Source: Lotus japonicus (Eukaryota; Streptophyta; Magnoliopsida; Fabales; Fabaceae). From it: DNA of 64,000 bases. The position numbers and the translations under genes were made by a program. This document shows positions 21,223 through 34,576 of this stretch, piece after piece. Position 1 is the first letter of the stretch, and each line of letters opens with the position of its first letter. The stretch is from assembly GCF_012489685.1 (NCBI RefSeq), contig NC_080042.1, positions 80,171,093-80,235,092 of the forward strand, in the 5' to 3' direction. The notes under the pieces are model-generated. The model did not search any database, was not told the DNA's origin, and was given only the letters and a program-made list of their open reading frames with translations.

Positions 21223-21650
21223 TGGCGGCTTGCTGAGGGATCACCTTGGGAATTGGCTTGGTGGTTTCATAGTTCATATATAACACGTTGGGTAGCCCTT
21301 GGCTTGCCGAGGGTCTGGTGCTTCGACACGGGTTGGCTTTCGCGTGGAACAAAGGTTACAAAATAGTGCTCCTGCGAAGTAGATTGCGAATTGTTGATTG
21401 AGATGCTTGCAGATGAGGGTCAATTGCGTTTGCATACCCATGCTGCCTTGCTGCTAGAGATCAAAGATCTGCTTGCAAGAGATTGGCATACAAGGTTAAA
21501 TTGGAAATTGGCTGGCGAGGAAAGGGATTACTCTAGCAGCTCTAGGTGTTACAGAAATTGGAAATCCCTCTCTGTAGCTTGAATTCCTGTTGTTGAAGGA
21601 CCGTCTAGTGGTGCCTTAGTTTTTCTTATCTGTTGTTTATTTTTCGATGT
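21223..21650 (+). pseudogene. LINE 3' end remnant (RNase H-like tail)
   Basis: The frame from about 21391 reads H-A-A-L-L-L-E-I-K-D-L-L-A-R-D-W and H-T-R-L-N-W, resembling the end of the plant LINE RNase H (RVT_3) domain, where helices precede the R-E-x-N-x-V-A-D motif. Here that motif is lost to frame damage. The sequence then gives a T-rich tail near 21620-21660. Too short and decayed to name a family. Confidence 0.4.
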
Positions 21651-22222
21651 ACCAAAAAAACTAGAAGTTGAGGAGCTAATAAGAAGGAATAAATGATTTA
21701 AATAGTAAATACTATACTAAGAAGTAAAAATATACTTCACGAAATAAATTTCATAATTATTCACATAGGAATGATAGAAAACCCTAGTCTCTCAAGTCTC
21801 AACTACAAATTACTTTGACATTTGGAATGTTTGACTTTGCATTTCGGATTGTTTATTTTAAAATTTTCACATGTTGTTTGGATAATTATCTAAACTTAAT
21901 TGAAGGTACAATTTTAGTGGTTTGATTTAGAAAAGTACTTTATAAGTAGTTTTTTGTAATTTTAAATGTAGTGTATAACATCATTTGTTTTTTTGTTTTT
22001 TTATGACAAGTTAGGAGTCCTCACAAGGACCCGTGAGAAAATGTAGAAGCATCAATTAACGATTTAATAATTCAATTGTGGATGAACCGATAATAATTAA
22101 TTTATAAGTTTTTAATATTGTATAATATGTTAGACAATTTATTAACATTAAATCTCAATAAATTAAGTTAAATTATATTGTTTAATTCATAGAAAAAGAA
22201 GCATCAAAGTTCAGTTTATAGT
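21651..22222. other. AT-rich intergenic DNA
   Basis: No gene or element recognised. Confidence 0.4.
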
Positions 22223-22720
22223 TTATACACATTTGTTTGCGGACGCTGCCAAGAGGATGGTCTGACGTGCGTAGCCCTTGCCAGAACAGGGCTCGCATCC
22301 CAAGCTATATGTAGTCCATGAGCTTGCTGAACAACCTGGAGCACTCGAACTCACCCCCCTCACACATAAGCTTATTCCTCCACTCTCACAACACATGTAC
22401 CATTGTGCAAATTCCCCCCACCAACTCGTGATCTGCGGCACGCATTAGATTCTTCATGACAGCTACAAAGGAAACCACAACACCCATGAAGTAGACTCCC
22501 AAATCTAAAGCAAACTAGCACATGCGAGCTTCCTCACACTGCAACTAAACATGCTCAACAGTGTTGTCCTTTGCATTACATGGCAGGCACCGAGGGTTGA
22601 CATCAACTCCTCTCCTACGTAGTGACACTCGCATCGGCAATATGCTTAGACAACCTTTCCAAACCACTTCCTTGCAGTGAAGCGAGGACCCCAAAGTTTT
22701 TCCCTAAAATGAAGTTGGCA
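22223..22720 (-). pseudogene. LINE reverse-transcriptase zinc-binding (zf-RVT) remnant
   Basis: On the minus strand, 22720 to about 22450 translates, with one or two frame breaks, to L-S-K-H-I-A-D-A, L-R-R-R-G-V-D-V-N-P-R-C-L-P-C and E-H-V-Q-L-Q-C, the conserved C-x2-C...H...C region that follows the reverse transcriptase of plant L1-type LINEs. Downstream sequence to 22223 continues with a decayed tail. No reverse transcriptase core remains. Confidence 0.6.
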
Positions 22721-23948
22721 GAGCGAAAATTATAAATTTATGATAAATTTTATTAATGTCGTATATTAACTTTGAGTTACATCTAAATTTACACCAAATG
22801 TTAGTTTAGAGCAAATATTATTCAATTTTTTTGTAGGTTTTTTTAATTAGAGTTTCTCTAATCAAATTGAACCTTACCGATTAGCATACGTACTTAGTAA
22901 ATATTTGAATAAATCATTTTCCAAAAGTCAACAAAAAAAATCACTTTTGACTTTTGAAAGTTCTTCTAATTAAACTTTAAAACTTGACCCTGAATATTTA
23001 TAATCAAATGGAAAATGACAAGGATGGACTTTATGAGGCAGAAGAAAAATGAAAAAAATCAATAACCGTCCAACACATCTGTTCCCAACTTGAAATGTAA
23101 GCATTTGCATAATGAGAATACGTAAGAAGAATTGAAAAATAGAAGGAGAGAAGAGTCCAATGGTTAAGGGCGTCCCTTGATGGGAATCGAATGCTATTCT
23201 GGGATTCTTGACTTTGCCAGTTTGCCCCTTTCAAATTTTCCTCCAGAAACATGTCATAAGCATCTCCACTTGTTCTTTGATGCGGGGAAGGACTGATTCA
23301 GATGAATGATGCTGACCTAACACAGTCACATTGGCAACCGATATTTTGTTTCAGAAAATAAGAATTTTGTTTAAAATAATTTCAACATCAACTTATCATT
23401 TTTTTCTTAACAGCTGGTTTTATGAACTCTTTCATAAACTTATTAACACTTTAGTGTAAAATTATAATAGTGAAATTTGTGAGCGAGAAATTGATTCAAT
23501 TAATACATGTCTGATATTCTTTAAGTAAGATTTCAGATTCGAGTCTTGAAAATGGAAATACCTCCCACTGCCGGGAGAGTTGGTCACACCATAATATAAA
23601 TGTTCTCGGCTAGAACAAAATTGTCTCTAACAAAATACATGTAGGAAAAAAGGAAAGGAAATTTGAATATATAATCTAGCTCATATGCACACTACTTTAC
23701 CATTAATTCAATCCCATTGACTTACTGGAAATTTGCTAACTGTAAGATTGAAACGCTTAAGCTAACATTTAATAGTAATAATTATGGATATTAAAGAAAT
23801 TGAAGCATTGCATTTAGGTCAAAGGTGTTTTCTGGGGCAGGCAGAAAGGGCAGCAACCGCAAACTCAAACCTTCCCCAGTTACTAGCATCACGCGGGCCC
23901 CACTTGAAAATTTTCTATAAAAGAACAAAAAGGAAAAAAAAGAGAAAT
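22721..23948. other. AT-rich intergenic DNA with a possible SINE fragment
   Basis: At about 23465-23640 the motif AGATTCGAGTCTTGAAAATGG resembles a box B followed by a body seen in plant tRNA-derived SINEs; a similar motif occurs near 48300. No protein gene is supported. Confidence 0.35.
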
Positions 23949-24030
23949 CGACACCTGAGAGATTCGAACTCTCGCGGGGAAACCCCATGTACTTAGCAGG
24001 CACACGCCTTAACCACTCGGCCAAAGCGTC
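23949..24030 (-). tRNA. tRNA-Ser (GCT)
   Basis: The 82 nt minus-strand sequence folds as a class II tRNA. Acceptor arm GACGCTT pairs with AGGTGTC (two G-U pairs), with G as discriminator base. Box A is TGGCCGAGTGGTTAAGG and box B AGTTCGAATCTC. The anticodon loop CTGCTAA gives GCT. The long variable arm ATGGGGTTTCCCCGC is the serine hallmark. T-runs downstream on the minus strand (from about 23942) serve as RNA polymerase III terminator. Confidence 0.96.
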
Positions 24031-26056
24031 GTTGTTGATATTGAATCTTCTGTAAACTTATTTAATTCTGTGCAACAAGTTTGTGTATTCATCATCCCAT
24101 ACTTGTGATGTATATCGATATTATAGTTGTGGACCATCATGTCCATGTATGCAATTGTTTTTGTTATATATTTGAGATTCCGTTCTGCATATATAAAAAA
24201 TTTATACTATTATTTTTTGTCATTTTATAGTCTAAAATATTATTAAAACAAGAGAATATTCATTTAAAATGAAATTTTATTCTTTGTGTTCCTTTTCTGC
24301 CAAACCTTCGGTTATACAATCATATCTTAAAAGATTTATTTACATTGAAATGGATTGACATCGACAATCATCTCACATTCGGAGGCTCTTAGCGATGTTC
24401 AATAAACAGGTTATGCCCTTAGATAGAAGTCTTGTTAGGTTGTGGTAAATTAATGACCCTTTTTCTCCCCATGATGGTAGATGGGGCGATTCAGGTGAGA
24501 TTTAATGTAGATCCAACTTTCTATTCACTCGTGGGATCCGGCTGTTCGGAGATGATCACCATGGCTTCTCTCTTCTCTTCTTACCCCACCCAACATCATC
24601 TGATACTCTGTCTGCTGTCCTTTTTTCTGGTGAAGGAGAAAGACATTTACAAGTTTGAACATGTTGAATATATTATTAAGGCAAAATAAACTATGATCTA
24701 AATTATAAGAGAGAAAAATGTAACTTAAATTCTTAAAAAGACAGTATTATAGAAATATTTAATAATTTGAATATTATGATTGCAATGTGAATTTTTTAGT
24801 GAAAATTATCCAATTTTTTGTTGGTCGAAGTGAAAATGGTCAATTTATATATCGGTTGACGGATTGGATTCATTGGACTAGTAATCGTCGTAGCCCATCA
24901 CATGAAGGCCGAAAAGATAGGTCCAACAAAAGGTATAGAGTGATATTTTTGTTCAATTTCCCTCGGTGGTCCAATTGAAGTTTCTGTTTTCTTTCTTTTT
25001 TCTGGAAATTTGTGAAACAAATTGCACCACTTTGGTGACAAAGTCAAAAAGAGAAGAGAACTAATTCTTTTTTTAATCAGTATTCCGCAGGGACTATGTT
25101 CATGAAAAATCACAAGGACAATAGCTTGATTAGTAAAACAATTTACTCTTCCTTCGGAAACCCTAGTGTACATATTAGACTGTTTCTCACATATTCAAAG
25201 TCTCTTCAGTTACAATATGTATTTTATGAAAGAATCAAGTAATCCTATAAATAAATTTTATGAGAGAATTCAGATGCCCTACTCCCGAGTGACGAATTTA
25301 GCATGACACAAAGTAATACATGTGAGATTATGAAGATACTAAATGAACCAAAATATCTTACTAGTAGAACTAGAAACCAAAAAAAATTACATTATTCATT
25401 ATTACATTATTTACATATCACTATTTCATATTGATAGTAAAAGAAAATATATAGTTCATTGTTATTCTTTTTAAAACATTTGGTCGCTTAAACAATTACA
25501 AGACACTCACTTGACATGTAATGATAAGGAAATAGGTCACCTTACGCATGTTATATGATTTTGTCATATTAGATTTTGTATCTTTTCAAAATTCTACTTA
25601 TTTAATATTTTATTTGTGCTGCGGAAAAGGAAAGAAGCCATGCACAAATCTATCATAAATTTACCTTGCAAGAGCATATATTAATTGTAACTCCAATGAA
25701 AGGTTATATAAGATATAATAAAGCAATGAAACTCTCTTATCCATTCATGGCTATAAAATTTTCTTCACGATGAATAGGAACTAACTCAACTTCCCAAATT
25801 CGATTCACAATGTGCAAAATCTCTTGGAAGAGGCTCTTAAGGTGATGAAATTGAAGTTTGTAAAGGATCTTTTAAAATTGTGATATCCTCAAGACAATAT
25901 GTCTAATACAAATTTTATGACCCTCATGTTCAAGAGTAGCTCCAAACCATTCTTAATAGTCATACTTTCAGTTAAGAATGCATCACATTGCACAACAATT
26001 TACTTATTTAATGTATATGAAAGAAGGGATAAATCTATACTCCAATCTAGTAGTAA

Positions 26057-26057
<1 letters not shown>
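24031..26057. other. intergenic, no gene supported
   Basis: AT-rich DNA with scattered short frames (for example 24432-24689 and 24898-25173) that show no conserved motif. Confidence 0.4.

Positions 26058-26107
<50 letters not shown>
26058..26107. repeat. (ATT)n microsatellite
   Basis: Sixteen or so perfect ATT units in a row. It generates poly-Ile, poly-Leu and poly-Asn chance frames on both strands. Confidence 0.97.
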
Positions 26108-28033
26108 CCAATATCCAGGTGGAGTCCAGTGTAGTTTTTTTTTTGATAACCAGGTCCAGTGTAGGTTGCAAAGGGCAATGTTGATATTTTCTTTTATTAT
26201 GTGAGGAGGAGCTTTCACTCTTTCTTTCAAGTTTCATCAAGTACAAAGATTCTTGTACTACATTTTTAATCCTGAAAACCATAAATTAACAGTTCAACAA
26301 CAGTTGCATGTAAGTAACAGCGCTAAGTGTAGATAAATATGACGCCAGTAAATAAATAATTATTTTTTCGGTAGATTTGTTTTTAATGTTTAACCTTCAC
26401 ATATCCGGTCCCACATATCCTAGCAAGTATTTTTTCGGATATTTAAACTCGTGTTTTTTTTACAATGAGTTTAACTCATTTAAAGTTAGTTGACTCACTT
26501 TAAAAGTCATTAATGGTGATCACCTACTATTGGTTTACAAATAGTTTTTGGTTTATGTAATCGTATAAATCAGTTGATGAGAACCCAACGTACTTCATAA
26601 TCAAACGATTAATCGAGGAAGAAACTATGTTCCCTAATACAGATTTCTAAGACACTCAAATAAATCTTAGTGGACGTTATTGAGAAGTTGTATATGGAAT
26701 AATGTTGTTAAATTGAGGTAACGACTAAAATGTACAAATAAAAAGCTTAAGTCATTGTAAATAAAACGACTGCAAACTGGATAAACAAATTGCAAAACCG
26801 GTAAGGGGCTGAAAGACTATAAACAAAATAAAGTGCTGAAAGTAAAATGACAAAAGATAATGTGGGAAATTTGTAGTTTGATTAATTGTTGAGTTGTCCG
26901 ATGCACAAATGATTCTTCCTTAATTAACAATCACATGCCACTAATCCATGTTCTCACACTTTACAAGCGTTCATAGATCATGGGTTGTCAACATTTTATC
27001 TCTCCTAGTCAACCTAGAAGGTTTGCTTTGAGCTGATCTTCCTTGTATCGGTTGATTCAATAGTTGAAACCACCTCTCATATTTTTACGAGACTAAACCT
27101 GTTGCTAATTTCTGCATGTGAAGAGTTTTAGAAGCTTGCCAAGTATTTTTAACTTTGTGCCAAGCTTTCGCATTTTTCCGCAAATCCTGTCCACGTGTAT
27201 TATTCTTTTGGTCCTACCAAATCATCTCGATGTTGGAACGACTAGCTCTAAGTCCTCAACTACTAGCTCTAAGCCCTCGATTGCTCCCCCAACGACTAGC
27301 TCTAAGCCCCGACTAATCAAGTAGTCGTTGCATATTTTTGGATATCAACACCTACTTTGAAAAAATCAATAAAATAATTCAATCAACGATTGTGACTTGT
27401 AATACTTACTTTACTCTTTAAAGTGAGTCACGCAGTTAGACCCGTACATTAAATATATTATATATATATTTTTTATTTTCGAATGTATTCTTACAGTCGA
27501 CAACCATGAGACTAATTACCTTAAGACTCGTAAATGGAAATAAATGAGTAGATCTCTCTCAACAAATCATTATCTATACACATTATCTAGGGATCGGACA
27601 TTTTACTAGCTTAAGAAGCTCAACGATCTATTCGTTGTTTTAGACTTTATCAGTAAATATATTATCTATTATTTTATTATATTATAATATATTTATATAA
27701 TAAAAATATATTAAAATATAATATAAAAATATATTATATTATATATTAAAAAAGAAAAAGCAGTAATAATGAAAAAATTGAATAAGAACAAAGTGGAGTA
27801 AAACGTTATTGTTGAATGATGCAAGGTGGAGAAGGATGTGGAAACGGCAAGTAGTGAGTCCATCCTGGCTAGAGCTCAAGGACAAGACAAACGACAAATA
27901 GATCATCGCTGTGTCGCATATTACAACTTCAACAACAATCGAATCGATTTCAGAGCTCAAAACAAACAAACACACTCACCTCAACAATCAATCTATCAAT
28001 CAAACAACGATGTTCATATCCTAGTTCTCTGCT
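26108..28033. other. intergenic DNA and UBP promoter
   Basis: AT-rich. At 27655-27750 there is an almost pure A/T stretch of ATATTATA-type palindromes. No gene seen before the leader of the ubiquitin protease gene (from roughly 27800). Confidence 0.4.
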
Positions 28034-28034
28034 C

Positions 28035-28063
28035 CTACTACTACTACTACTACTACTACTACT
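28035..28063. repeat. (CTA)n microsatellite in the UBP leader
   Basis: Nine or ten CTA units, about 140 bases upstream of the UBP start codon and probably inside its 5' UTR. Confidence 0.85.
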
Positions 28064-28143
28064 GCTACTTCTGCTTTCCCATTTTACCCTTACCGGCGGC
28101 CACACTTTCCTGTCGCCGCAGGCCGCCGTCATTCCGCCATTCT

Positions 28144-28197
28144 ATGCTCACCATTTTGGGGATCCTGTGTTCTGGCCTGATTCTGGGTCCAGGTTAA
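28144..28197 (+). CDS. upstream ORF in the UBP leader (17 codons)
   Basis: ATG at 28144 opens a 17-codon frame in a different phase and ends with TAA at 28195-28197, only five bases before the main ATG at 28203. If the leader is transcribed from upstream, ribosomes would meet this start first. The peptide is hydrophobic (many Leu, Ile, Gly). Whether it is translated is not known. Confidence 0.4.
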   Translation: MLTILGILCSGLILGPG

Positions 28198-28202
28198 TAG
28201 AG

Positions 28203-31200
28203 ATGGTGGTGGTTGCTGGGTTATTAGGGTTACAGGGTGTGGTCTATGTGTTGTTGGCGTTGGGGTTTGTGGTTCTTCGTCAGGTTTGGAGGAATGCCGA
28301 GGCTAAGAAGGACGAGATCATGAAGCTGGTGGAGGATGCTGCTATGGCTGAAATGCAGGCTGCTGTTTATGCTGCCAAGTGCTCTTCGGTTCGTGACTCA
28401 GTTTCTTCTTCTGCTCAATTTTATCAGTGTGCGGTGTGTTATTCACCTACCACCATGCGCTGCTCTCGCTGCAAGGCTGTTAGATATTGGTACATTTCCT
28501 TTCCTTTCTTTTTCTACAAGTTTCCACTTCAATCAAATCCAATGTTAGACTAGGAGGAGACTGGGTAGGTGTAATTGGGAAGTGGGAGTTGCTTGGGAAG
28601 GCTTTTTGTTGGTGTTATCTTTCAATGTGTGTGTATTTGTGTTTGAGATTGAAATTTATCTGCTTACTTAGAGCTTGATTTGTCATCTTTCTTATGGCGT
28701 ATATTTGACAATGCACATTCCTGAACATCTCTAGTTTTTTCTGTCTATGTTTCTTAGCTGTTCAGTGAGTAGTGACGTGTCTCCAGCCATCATTTTGCCC
28801 TCTTATTATGTTAGGATGGTTGTTATTCATTTTCACAAGCGTGCTTTCTTGTAGTTCGGGTAAGTGTCAAATTAGTCACTGGAGACTGGGTCACAAGGAT
28901 GAATGTTGTCCTGCAAATACCACCATGGACCACCAAGAGGAAAATATTTCTTTTTCGGCATCAGTATCGGAAACTCAGTCTGGTTTTCATGGTAATGGCT
29001 TTGTCACATGTCTCATTATATTATTTCACGCACTGTGTATGGTATATAATTTAGTTAGATTCTCTGCAGAAATGGAAGGATCAAATGCCGGTATTGCATC
29101 TTCCAATGACTCATATTCCAGCCTTAATCCCGCTGTTGCTGCAAGAAATTCATTGGATGGTGACAATCACAGCAGATTTGTGAAACATGCCTTTGAAAAT
29201 AATGTTGAGGATACACATGTTGCTTCCGATCATAGCAATGAGACAATGTTGAAGCCCACATTTCCCTTGGAATCGAAGAATTCTGTGAAATTTGAAGTTA
29301 AGGGTACTAGTGCAAGTAAAAAAAGCTCAACTTCTAGCTACATCACCAACGAGACTGGGTTTAAATCAAATTTTCCTGAAACTAAATCTGACACATCTCA
29401 TGATGTGGCAGAAAATTTGGGAGGCCATGAACACAGAAGAAAAGTTGCAATCGTTGAAAAATCAATAACAAATACCTCTAAATGCAGAGCTGGGCCTTCC
29501 AGGAGGAGTTCAAGTGTAGATACTGTAGCGGATGATTTAGAAGAAGTATCACATTTGTCCCAGTACAAAGATTCCCGGAGATCATCATCTAGTTCTCGTG
29601 ATCGCCTTTCCTCAACTACTAAGGGGGATTTGATTTCACATTCAAAGTCTTTTAAAACTGACAATTATCATACCCTGCCTGCGAAAGTTAGTGCCGTTCC
29701 AAATCTGCCACAAAATGTTCGTAGTGGTTTGAAAACATCAATGCAGAAAGTTGTTCAGCAGTTTAGAAGCTCAAAAGAGTCAAGATCCAATCCAGTATCT
29801 GTTGAAAATAAGGTAGGGAATAGATTTGACTTATTTCTTTAGAATATAACTATTATTGTTGCTTAATATTAATATGAATATTGTCTTTGTTGATTTACAA
29901 ATTGTGTATTTTTTGCAGATGGGCTTTCCTTATGAACTCTTTATGGAACTTTATTGTTATGACAAGGTGAAGCTATACCCATTTGGCCTCACAAACTTGG
30001 GGAACAGGTATGGCAGAGTTATTTGCCCTTCCCATATGCCATTTAACTTCTCTGGTTTGAGAGAGGGAGAGAGGAGGAAGGAGAGAGTTTTATGTTTCTT
30101 CAGTTTTCTCTGAATGCTATCTTGCAGGGCATAGTCCTAGAATTATTAGATTAGAATATAATACTTATGATGAATTGTTTTTGCGAGTGGAGTAGGTCTC
30201 AAGGAATCTTTTGTGTAGTTTTATAGAGCTCGAACCAGCTAGCAACTCGGTTGGGGTATTGGTCCAACTAGTGAGTCATTGGTTGGTCCGATCTTACCAA
30301 TATATTATTTGTAAATTTATTTCTTGATACAAAATATAATTTTATATTTAATAACATATATATATAAGATTGATATTTAATTAAGATGGGTATATATGCT
30401 AAAATGTTCAGTTATAAAATAAATGTGGTCTATTGGTGAACTCACTCATTATTGATTGGTTCGACCCCTGCCGACGTTTTTTTTTTCATAATACTTCCAA
30501 ATAGTGTAACGTGACTTTACTGACCCGCACTACTTCCAAAGCTGACAGTGTGCCGAAAAGGCATTTGCCTGCTGTACGTAAGCTGGCCGAGTCAAATCGG
30601 GTTAGCGGTCGATGACGTGAACCCATGTTGAGTGCAGAAATGGTCATCTCCTGTGACTGTACCGGCAGCCATGGGTCCGATTGAACTGGCTTGGCTGGTC
30701 TGGTTTTAGTAACACTACTTTTGAGATAACATTTAGGAAATGTTATAGTTGTTGGATGGCTACTTTCTTACTGGTATTCATTGTTTGTTTCTATGTTGTG
30801 TTTTACCCAATCAAGGGAGATACATACCCATTGGTCATTTGTTTAGCATTTGTCTGTTCGAAATTAATTACCGTCTTGCTAATGAAATGCCTTTCTTGCA
30901 GCTGTTACGCTAATGCGGTACTCCAGTGCTTGGCATATACTCGACCTCTAACTTCGTATTTATTTCAAGGATTCCATTCTAGACGATGCAAGTTCCTCTT
31001 AATAATATTTTCATGATTTAAGTTGTAGTTTAATGACCTTTCAATTAATTAAATCTTCACAATGTTTTCGCTAGGTCAGAAGAAGGGATGGTGTTTTATC
31101 TGTGAGTTTGAATATTTAATTCTGAAGGCAAAAGAAGGGAATTGTGCACTTTCTCCAATTGGGATATTATCTAAGATACACAAGATTGGTAGCAATCTTG

Positions 31201-34200
31201 GACACGGGCGGGAGGAAGATGCACATGAATTTTTGAGGTGAGCCAGATAATTGCTCAAACTGATTCTTTGTCAATGCTTCCCCAACTTCTCCCTCTCAAA
31301 AAAATTATTTTTACAAGTAGTCTACTTGATAAATTTCTCAACTGACAGGTGTGCAGTTGATACAATGCAATCTATTTGCCTCAAGGAAGCTGGTGTTTCA
31401 AGTCCTTTGACAGAAGAAACAACTCTAATTGGGTATACTTTTGGAGGCTATCTACGATCTAAGGTTGTTTCCAATCTAACAGTGTACTTTCATTTTGGTT
31501 TGTGTTCTCAAATTTTGTTGAGTGGATAATGATTGCTTCCCTGCTGCAAATTCTAGATAAAGTGCTTAAAGTGCTTAGGGAAATCTGAGAGGTATGAGAG
31601 AATGATGGATCTGACTGTTGAGATTGATGGGGAAATTGGAACTTTGGAGGAGGCTCTTGGACAATTTACAGCACCTGAAATTTTGGATAAAGATAATAAG
31701 TATAATTGTAGCAGGTTTGTTAATTTTCTTTCCACTGCTATGATTATCTATGAATGATATTTAGAAATTATAATTGAAACCTTAAACTGTATTCAATTTT
31801 TGTTTTGTTGTTAAAATTTAGTTGGAAAGATCTCAAACTATTTTGATAGTATTTGTCAAGATTCAAATGTGGAGCGAACGAGTTATATTCTTAAATTGAA
31901 TAGGCAATTAATGATTTGGTATCTCATCCTTGAATAATGAATTCAGTTGTGTAGCTATAAGATACGATTCTTCCGTGTATTTGCATACATAGTGATAAAT
32001 TATTTATAGCTTCATGAGGGTTCAAAAGCATTAGAGAACAGGTTATAATTGGAAGGTTAAACTTTTAAGGCTTTGTTGGGAGGGGGATAAACTTTCTGAA
32101 ACGATAAAAGTTTGACCACAAGCTGTAGCAGCAGTATATGGATGTTCTTCAGATGTGAATCTATGCAGTAGTACTGGCGTAATGGATTTGATGAAATTCT
32201 GTCACTTGTGAGTTGTGATGGTAATAATTTATTAGTGCTTATCTCATTTGAGTTAATAATGTATAATAGAAATATCAATGCCTATTTAATTAGGAAGTTG
32301 AAGCACCATAGATGAAAATCAAAACATACAAATAAGTTAGATAAACAAACACTTAACAAATAGAGATGACACATAAGCTATTTTGTTGATGTGACAAACC
32401 ATATTGATTAGATAGCTGACGTGTTAACGTTATAATATGCGCTTCTGAATTAATATATTATATATAGTTCTATAGGTGCTCATTTTTATTGGTTTTCCTG
32501 ATTCTTGCAGAAGGAGTTCTGATATTTGTGATTTCAAGTTGAACTTTTTACTTAAAATTTCGATTTATAAAAATTGTAGTGCTGCAAATGCCTTGCAGTT
32601 TAGATGGGCAAGAATAATTCATCCTCAATATTGAGCTTATGGTTCCAATTCTCAGATTTTTTTTTTTTAAGTTGAGAAGTGCTACTTGTACAGTGATTTT
32701 TTGTAGAAAATGATGGTTGATTTAATGGAGTAAGATAGAGAGGAAAAAGAAAAGTTTTGTTACAAGTACTGTATATAAGTGTGCGTATCAATAAATGCTT
32801 TGTTTTAAGTTTATGATATCATTTTATTTGTATTGTTCTTTCCATCTAGATGTAAATCCTATGAGAAAGCCAAGAAGAAGTTGACAATCTTGGAGGCGCC
32901 AAATATTCTTACAATTGTATTAAAACGATTTCAGGTACATGTCTTATATTAACTTTAAAGTTTTACTTGTTATCTGTTTACTTTTAATTTTTTGGTTTTA
33001 TATTATGTATTCTCACACTTTATATTGACAGTCTGGTAACTTTGAGAAGTTGAATAAGTCGGTTCAGTTCCCTGAGGTCCTGAATATGGCTCCGTATATG
33101 AGTGGAACAAAAGACAAATATCCATTCTACAACCTTTATGCAGTGGTTGTCCATTTGGATATCATGAATGCTGCATTTTCTGGCCATTATGTCTGTTATG
33201 TGAAGAATATTCAAGGAGAATGGTTCAGGACTGATGACAGCAGGGTGAGAATTTATTTTCAGGACAAATGATGATTTGATTCATTTGATTATTTGGCTTT
33301 GTTTTTCGTACATGCTTGGCTTTTTATTTGATATGATGAAAGCTATCTTCTCTTATCCTCGATATATGAACCGGACATGAGTTCATGAAGAATTAATATA
33401 AAAAAACACAAGAGCAAGAAAATCCTGTTTTGTTCTGTAAAAGTTTGTTAACTTAAAAAGTTCTATAAGAATAGGACATTGGCCCTGTGTCCTTTTTCTT
33501 AGTTTGTTCATGAATGAAAGAACAGTTGGTTAAATTCGCGAAAATTTGCTATGTATCGGCATATAAGCAAACATAATTTTAATTTTGATGCATGTGGTAG
33601 TGGTACTTATTACAAGATTGTAAGGGTATGGTTTCCCATGAAGCTACTCATTAAAGGTTGTTTGTACTTGTTAAGTTTAAGAAGCATCATAGCATACTAG
33701 AGATGGTTTTAAAAGCTACCCTAGCCTTTTGTTTTTAAATTTTAAAGAAATACCAAAACCTTCTATAAAAATTGCCATGAAATACCATCGAAAGTTTACT
33801 TCTTGAAACTTGTATCATTAAAACACTGATAGTATCAAAATTCATTTTTAGGAGATGAATTTAGTTTGTAAACTGAGGATGGCATTTGTGTCTCTCTCCA
33901 GGTAGAGCCTGTCGAATTTTCAAGAGTCTTATCAGAAAGGGCATACATGCTTCTTTATGCAAGGTTAGGCCTGTGAAGGCTTATGTATAATTTCTTGTTG
34001 GATATGTTTATTATTGGAATGTCTCAGCAGCAGTAATAGTGATGTTTTATACTGGTTTTATAACTCTCCAGGCACTCTCCGAAGCCGCTAGGTTCAGTAA
34101 GTAGCAATGCAATCTCTTCAACTGGAAAGTTGAAGAGGAGAAACTTAGAAGCCATTCCTGCTTCTTCTAAGACAAGATCAAATTCCATGGCTACAAGTGC

Positions 34201-34576
34201 GGATTCTCCCTCCCAACAGCAGAAGCAGCATAGCAAGCACTCTGGTGATGATACCTTTAGCAATGAAATTGCATATCCAGAAGAATTGAGATTCTCCAAT
34301 GGTGGAAGAAATACTATGGTAGATTCTTCTAGCGAAAGTTCGCTTTTCAGCTCTTCAGATGCAAGTTCTTGCAGTACTGCAAGTATCAAGGACTCAGCCA
34401 GTACTGCTGACTTCTCAGATTACATATTCGGCGAGGTGGGACCTAATTGGTACATCAACTATGGACTTTCATCTAACTCGGTAGCATCTTCTTCCTATGA
34501 TAACATTAGTACAGATTTCTTAGTGGATAGTGATGCTAGTAGGAGGCAAAGGCAGGATCTAAGAGTTAGAAGATAA
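28203..34576 (+). CDS. ubiquitin-specific protease with MYND finger (UBP15-19 group, UBP16/17-like)
   Basis: Twelve coding exons: 28203-28489, 28855-28991, 29070-29812, 29919-30007, 30902-30987, 31075-31237, 31349-31463, 31557-31714, 32850-32934, 33032-33244, 33902-33963, 34072-34576; 880 codons plus TAA. A hydrophobic N-terminal segment (residues 5-25) is followed by a MYND zinc finger with C76, C79, C87, C90, C96, C100, H109 and C113. Exon 3 codes a long Ser-rich, probably disordered linker. The USP core has the Cys box GLTNLGNSCYANAVLQCL (C420), a C-x2-C pair in IKCLKC with a second in NCSRCKSYEKA, and the His box FSGHYVCYV (H673) with D689/D690. It would cleave ubiquitin from proteins; relatives affect organ size and salt tolerance. 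The intron after exon 5 starts with GC, not GT. The Ser-rich C-terminus is not conserved. Confidence 0.93.

Noticed and set aside
26000..26282. Poly-Ile, poly-Leu and poly-Asn frames
   Set aside because: Produced by the (ATT)n microsatellite.
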